From: Stictocephala bisonia
Taxonomy: Eukaryota; Arthropoda; Insecta; Hemiptera; Membracidae
Direction of reading: 5' to 3'
DNA: 64,000 nucleotides
Assembly (NCBI GenBank): GCA_035578905.1
Contig: JAQJVL010000255.1
Location: 868,001 to 932,000, forward strand
Each line of letters opens with the position of its first letter. Within the stretch, counting starts at the first letter, position 1. Position numbers and translations under genes: made by a program. The notes below the pieces were generated by a model that searched no databases, was not told the DNA's origin, and was given only the letters and a program-made list of their open reading frames with translations. This document shows positions 59,929 to 64,000 of this stretch, piece after piece.

Positions 59929-60392
59929 CTGTAAATGTTCTGCCAATCCGATCTTTCTGTATTCGCTTTATTTTTGTTCCTTTAAGTTGGTTGGATTTTA
60001 AGAATATGAGATATATCTCAACCTACTTAGTTCAAACCAGCTGATGACTAGATAAAACACAACAACGTTTAGTGTTCATGTCTTCCAACTTGTTATTCAG
60101 TTGTTTCAATTGCTAATACTGAATGGTTAAATAGTGTATCACAATGTAGATCAAGTCTAAATGTATGTACCTAAACTGATCTTTACTATAGAATTGTATT
60201 TTTAGATGAATATTAGGCATGGATATATTTTTAACTGTTCATAAGATAAATAGTGAGAAAGTTAATTTACAGTTCATTTGGCCAAAACAGAAGCCTTGAT
60301 CATGAAGTTTTTGTCGCCATTTGCTGAATGTGGCCCAGTTTTAGAGTTTGTAGTAGCATCAAGGCGTGAGAAGTGATGAGATTAATCCAGTG

Positions 60393-60398
60393 AATAAA
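60393..60398 (+). terminator. Possible polyadenylation signal of the protease
   Basis: AATAAA, 465 bases past the stop codon. A second AATAAA lies at 60680-60685. Either would give a normal-length 3' UTR. Confidence 0.4.
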
Positions 60399-60689
60399 CC
60401 AAGTAAATTATCAGGGATATAAATTTATTAGATTAGTCATATTCTCTACTCGATGCGAGGCATTAAAACCTTTCTGTATTCTCATTCTTTTGTAATTTAT
60501 AACATGAAAGCTAAATGTTTCCACACTCTACATACAAAACTTTATGTCATCAGATTTCTTACTTTAATAGTAATTTTAACAAATTCTGAAGTATTTTAAC
60601 TTGATCATACAGAATTTACTTTTAATTTTTGAAAAAAGCTAAATTTAAATCATAATTTATTTATTAGTTGCATAAACTAAATAAAAAAA

Positions 60690-62875
60690 TATATTATCTA
60701 AATAAAATAACAAGTGATTAATATAGTAATGATGTAACGTTAGACGTTTACTTTTACAAACCCTTCAAGAATAGTAATAACATGGGCAATAACATTATAG
60801 GGATATTTTACAGTTTTATCTAACTCTTTAATTTTAGAAGAGAATCGAGCAAGATCACTACGAAATTATATTGATCTAATAGCAGATGTTTGAAATTGAG
60901 TAGCATCAAGAATGGGAAAGAAATAATTGGTAAAGACTTTCAGATATAAACAGATTGTCCTGTTTATATCTGAAGAAATAATTTATAATAAATATCAATT
61001 CCAACTGAATTAATACAGAATTTGATTGTAATAAAATAACTTTTCTACCTGATTATTTCAACACTCGGGCCAAGCAGGAATATGTGTTTTATTTAATTCT
61101 AGTATGTCGTAATATTACTTAGTATTAAAATAATCATTCCGTTCTTGACGAATGTCTTGTTTTTAACTTACTTTAGTGTGTGGTGGAGTAATAATTGTGA
61201 TTCTGCTGTAAGTAACCCTCTACAAATATTTATGCTTTTTTAATTTATTGTTAGTTAATTTAGTTTGGTTGTAAACAATAAGTCTTAAATTGATCGAAGA
61301 GGACTAAATTGTTTTAAATTTTTTAAGGCTAATTTCTTTAGTGAAATTTATAAAAATATTGATTTTTTAATATTAGTCAAGTAATCTCAATATTCAATGA
61401 ATCTATATTGATTGCTCGCTAAAAGAAGTTTTGGTACATTTTTAGTACTTTTTAACCAGCTCAATTAAAACTAGTCTATGTTAATGTAAGATAAGCAATG
61501 ACGGTTGAGCATAAATAATTTATTTTTAGAGTATTAGTATTTATTATTTATTCATTAATGTGTCAAGCAATAGTTTATAAAAAGGAATTATTTATAAAAT
61601 CGTGAGAATTCAATCTAATATATGTGTTCTTTATTATAATTAGCGATTATCCAATGAATTTTAGTAAAATATAAATGATAATTAGATATTGGCACTAAAA
61701 TAATTTTATTTATAAACTAAAAAGAACACGTTTTATTTTTTTAATAGTTGTAGGTGTCAATGTGTGTTGAATAGTTTTTAAATTGTGTTTACATTTAGTT
61801 CCTTTTGATACTATTTTATATACATTTAAAACCATAAAATCATTTATAATAAATTTTAAAACAAACAGTGTTTGATACTAACTTTTGATGTACCCATAAA
61901 TTTTGGCTAATATTTTTCAAACCTAAGTTGCCAAGTATCATATGTAAGTATACCAAATATAGCAAGAGCGTGACAGAAGTAAATTCAAATATCTTTGTTG
62001 CACCGCCCCACATTACATATGAATAAACGTCACTAGACTACATTACGATGTTACATTACGATACACATGTCATGTTATCATTAAATTAATGTTAATCAAT
62101 TACAAAAAATGGTACTTTTGGGAAAACGCTGATATTGTTGTAAGGGACTAGTGAGAAGGTTATCCGAATCACATCTCATTATAGCGAGACATAACATTAG
62201 CGTGCCATAAAAATTGAATAGAGGTAGTGGGTTGCATACAAATTTTTAATAAAAATAGACTTTTGATTTTTTGGTAAAATGTGAGACCAGTGTTCCAAAT
62301 GCAATATCCAGTTAAAAACTAACATAACTAACTAACACACATAATACAAAATTAGGACAAAATATAAAACACAATAAGAAATACAACAGAAATTCAAGTC
62401 CATAGTTAGTCTACTCCAATTTCAGATGACAGGAGTTGCAAAAATCAATTGTAAGTCTTTGTTTTTTAAAATTTGTATTACTAAAAAAATCCAGAATCAC
62501 TGTAGACGGTTATTAGAGGACTGTTTTAAGAAAGCTCACATTGGGCCTTGACCGTGATTCTCAGTCGTCACTAACTACCATGTGGTCTCATGAAACATTC
62601 AATATAATAAACAATCACCTCTCATGAGTTTTGGGATTACAAGAAGTTTGACCCAAATCTTGGCTCACAAAATAGTGACAACTCTTTTATCCAGAATTAC
62701 TCAGCTTCACTCCTTGTACTGTGTTTATCAGAGTGTAAAACTCATGTGGATGGGACATACTTTTGTTGAGAATCGGTGTCTGATTTAATAGCATCAATGC
62801 TATTTATTAAATAATTAACATCTTATCATTACACTTACATCTGAACAAATACTGAGATTAAAACGTGTATATTAA
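60690..62875. other. AT-rich intergenic DNA
   Basis: No ORF, tandem repeat or transposon end I can support. An approximately palindromic CTTTCAGATATAAACAGATT / CTGTTTATATCTGAAG pair lies near 60938-60976. Confidence 0.45.
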
Positions 62876-62879
62876 TTTG

Positions 62880-63055
62880 TATTCCACCCACCCCCCTGTA
62901 CCCGTACAGTGTTATTTACCCACCCACTTGTCCTTAAACGTTCAATGGCATTTTTCATCTGCACATATATGGGTACGTCAATACCAATGAACGTGTGTCG
63001 GTGGACGGATGGGTGAATACCATTGTATGTATATGGGTGGGTGGGGGGAATATAT
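62880..63055. repeat. Units of the 36-bp G-rich repeat family
   Basis: CAATACCAATGAACGTGTGT, GGTGGACGGATGGGTGAATA and ATATGGGTGGGTGGGGGG match the array at 9730-9960. An inverted unit is at 62885-62935 (CCACCCACCCCCCTGTACCC). Confidence 0.7.
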
Positions 63056-63359
63056 ATGAATAAATTTGTATAGGTACAGAAATGGGAATACATGGCCCAT
63101 GATGCCCACACAACAGGAACACACAGATTACAATGAAAACCTCCACTTAACGGATAATAAATAAAACTTAACGGAAATTTATCTAAGTTGCTGTTTAATA
63201 AATGAAGTTTCAATACTCAATGCTGAACCTATATGTTCTTTTTATTCTTAGGATTTCTATCTGAGCACTTGTACTGTTAAAGAGTAACACAATTGCTAGA
63301 GACACATGTTTTCATTAAATGAATGTCTCTTTCCCAACAACTGTGCATTACATGAGGGT

Positions 63360-63960
63360 ACTAGCCGAGTGCCTGTGCTTCGCTATGGAGTGGTCCTCTA
63401 TGCTTGCTTATCCTTACACCCATTGTTACTTTTAATCCATAACTTCAATATAAAGGCCCAACCTGTATGAAAATATTACAGAGTACCTGTGTTTTTATGT
63501 TTAGTTTATGATTTTTAATAATCTCAAAATATAAAGATCAGACTGAGAGGAAATAAGTTTTAAAGGTGCTTATTTCATGGGATTTGGCCATGTTCTATGA
63601 CCAAGTTATTTCTGTATTTCAATTAGTTACAAAAAAATTCTGAGTGAAATCAAGTTGTTCTCCAAAGCCTAGACGAAAAAGATTTATTTCTTGTAAACCG
63701 TCTAAGTCTTCTTTAGGAGGGTGCACAGTATCGTAGTGTCAGAGTCAGTGGAAATTACTTTAAACGTTTCACAGTGAAACCCAGTTTTTTAAATGGCTAC
63801 TTTTTATAATCATGGTTGTGATTAGGATATTCTGCATGCCAAATTTCAACTTCATAGACCGTGTCAATCTCTCAGCAAATTAACCAGACAGTGAAGAAGT
63901 GAGTCATAAAGGCAGGTTTTGCCATGTTCTATCAGCATACCATGGTGTATACCAAAGAGT
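63360..63960. repeat. Dispersed repeat with GCCTGTGCTTCGCTATGG
   Basis: The GAGTGCCTGTGCTTCGCTAT block and the later GTGTCAGAGTCAGTGGAAAT / TTAAACGTTTCACA block resemble 37490-37570. Common interspersed repeats of invertebrates have such blocks. No ORF. Confidence 0.4.
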
Positions 63961-64000
63961 TTTTAATTTAGCTATGTCCTATTCATAGCAATCAATGGAT

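Overview
The window is AT-rich animal DNA, best explained as an insect, possibly a true bug. This rests on spliced clip-domain serine protease genes, TTAGG-type motifs, very long repeat-filled introns and dense relics of LINE, Gypsy, hAT and TA-flanked fold-back elements. One run of N (11353-11451) marks an assembly gap. No prokaryotic features are present.

Two host genes are well supported. On the minus strand, exons at 8038-8343, 6910-7172, 3587-3750 and 2065-2241 encode the end of a CLIP domain and a complete trypsin-like fold whose catalytic serine is glycine. It is a non-catalytic clip-domain serine protease homologue (SPH) of the prophenoloxidase-activating-factor-2 type. Its first exons are not securely found; candidates lie at 39649-39798 (signal-peptide-like) and 21949-22130. 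On the plus strand, seven coding exons from 47156 to 59928 encode a complete 370-residue clip-domain trypsin-like protease with signal peptide, six-cysteine CLIP domain, R|IVGG activation site and intact His/Asp/Ser. The two genes share intron positions and phases, so they are paralogues. In insects such pairs (active protease plus SPH cofactor) act in the melanization/Toll clip cascade. If the 39.8 kb exon belongs to the SPH, the genes are divergent with starts about 7.4 kb apart.

Between and inside the genes the DNA is mostly repeats. Tandem arrays: 36-bp G-rich (9.73-9.95 kb), 31-bp (12.2-12.65 kb), 33-bp GC-rich (16.45-16.78 kb), about 169-bp (21.13-21.92 kb), about 64-bp (26.1-26.96 kb) and 109/111-bp (28.07-29.76 kb, open on both strands). 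LINE material: a 5'-truncated element with an uninterrupted reverse transcriptase ORF (17.98-20.03 kb, minus) and relics at 2.8, 12.65, 38.2 and 57.1-57.95 kb. A truncated Ty3/Gypsy element (32935-34605, minus) keeps one LTR, the end of integrase and, between them, a broken OARD1-like macro domain; this is the most unusual find. A hAT-type element (58258-59317) in the last intron of the active protease carries a MADF-domain fragment. Several dispersed repeats share a hammerhead-like CTGANGA / stem / GAAA layout.
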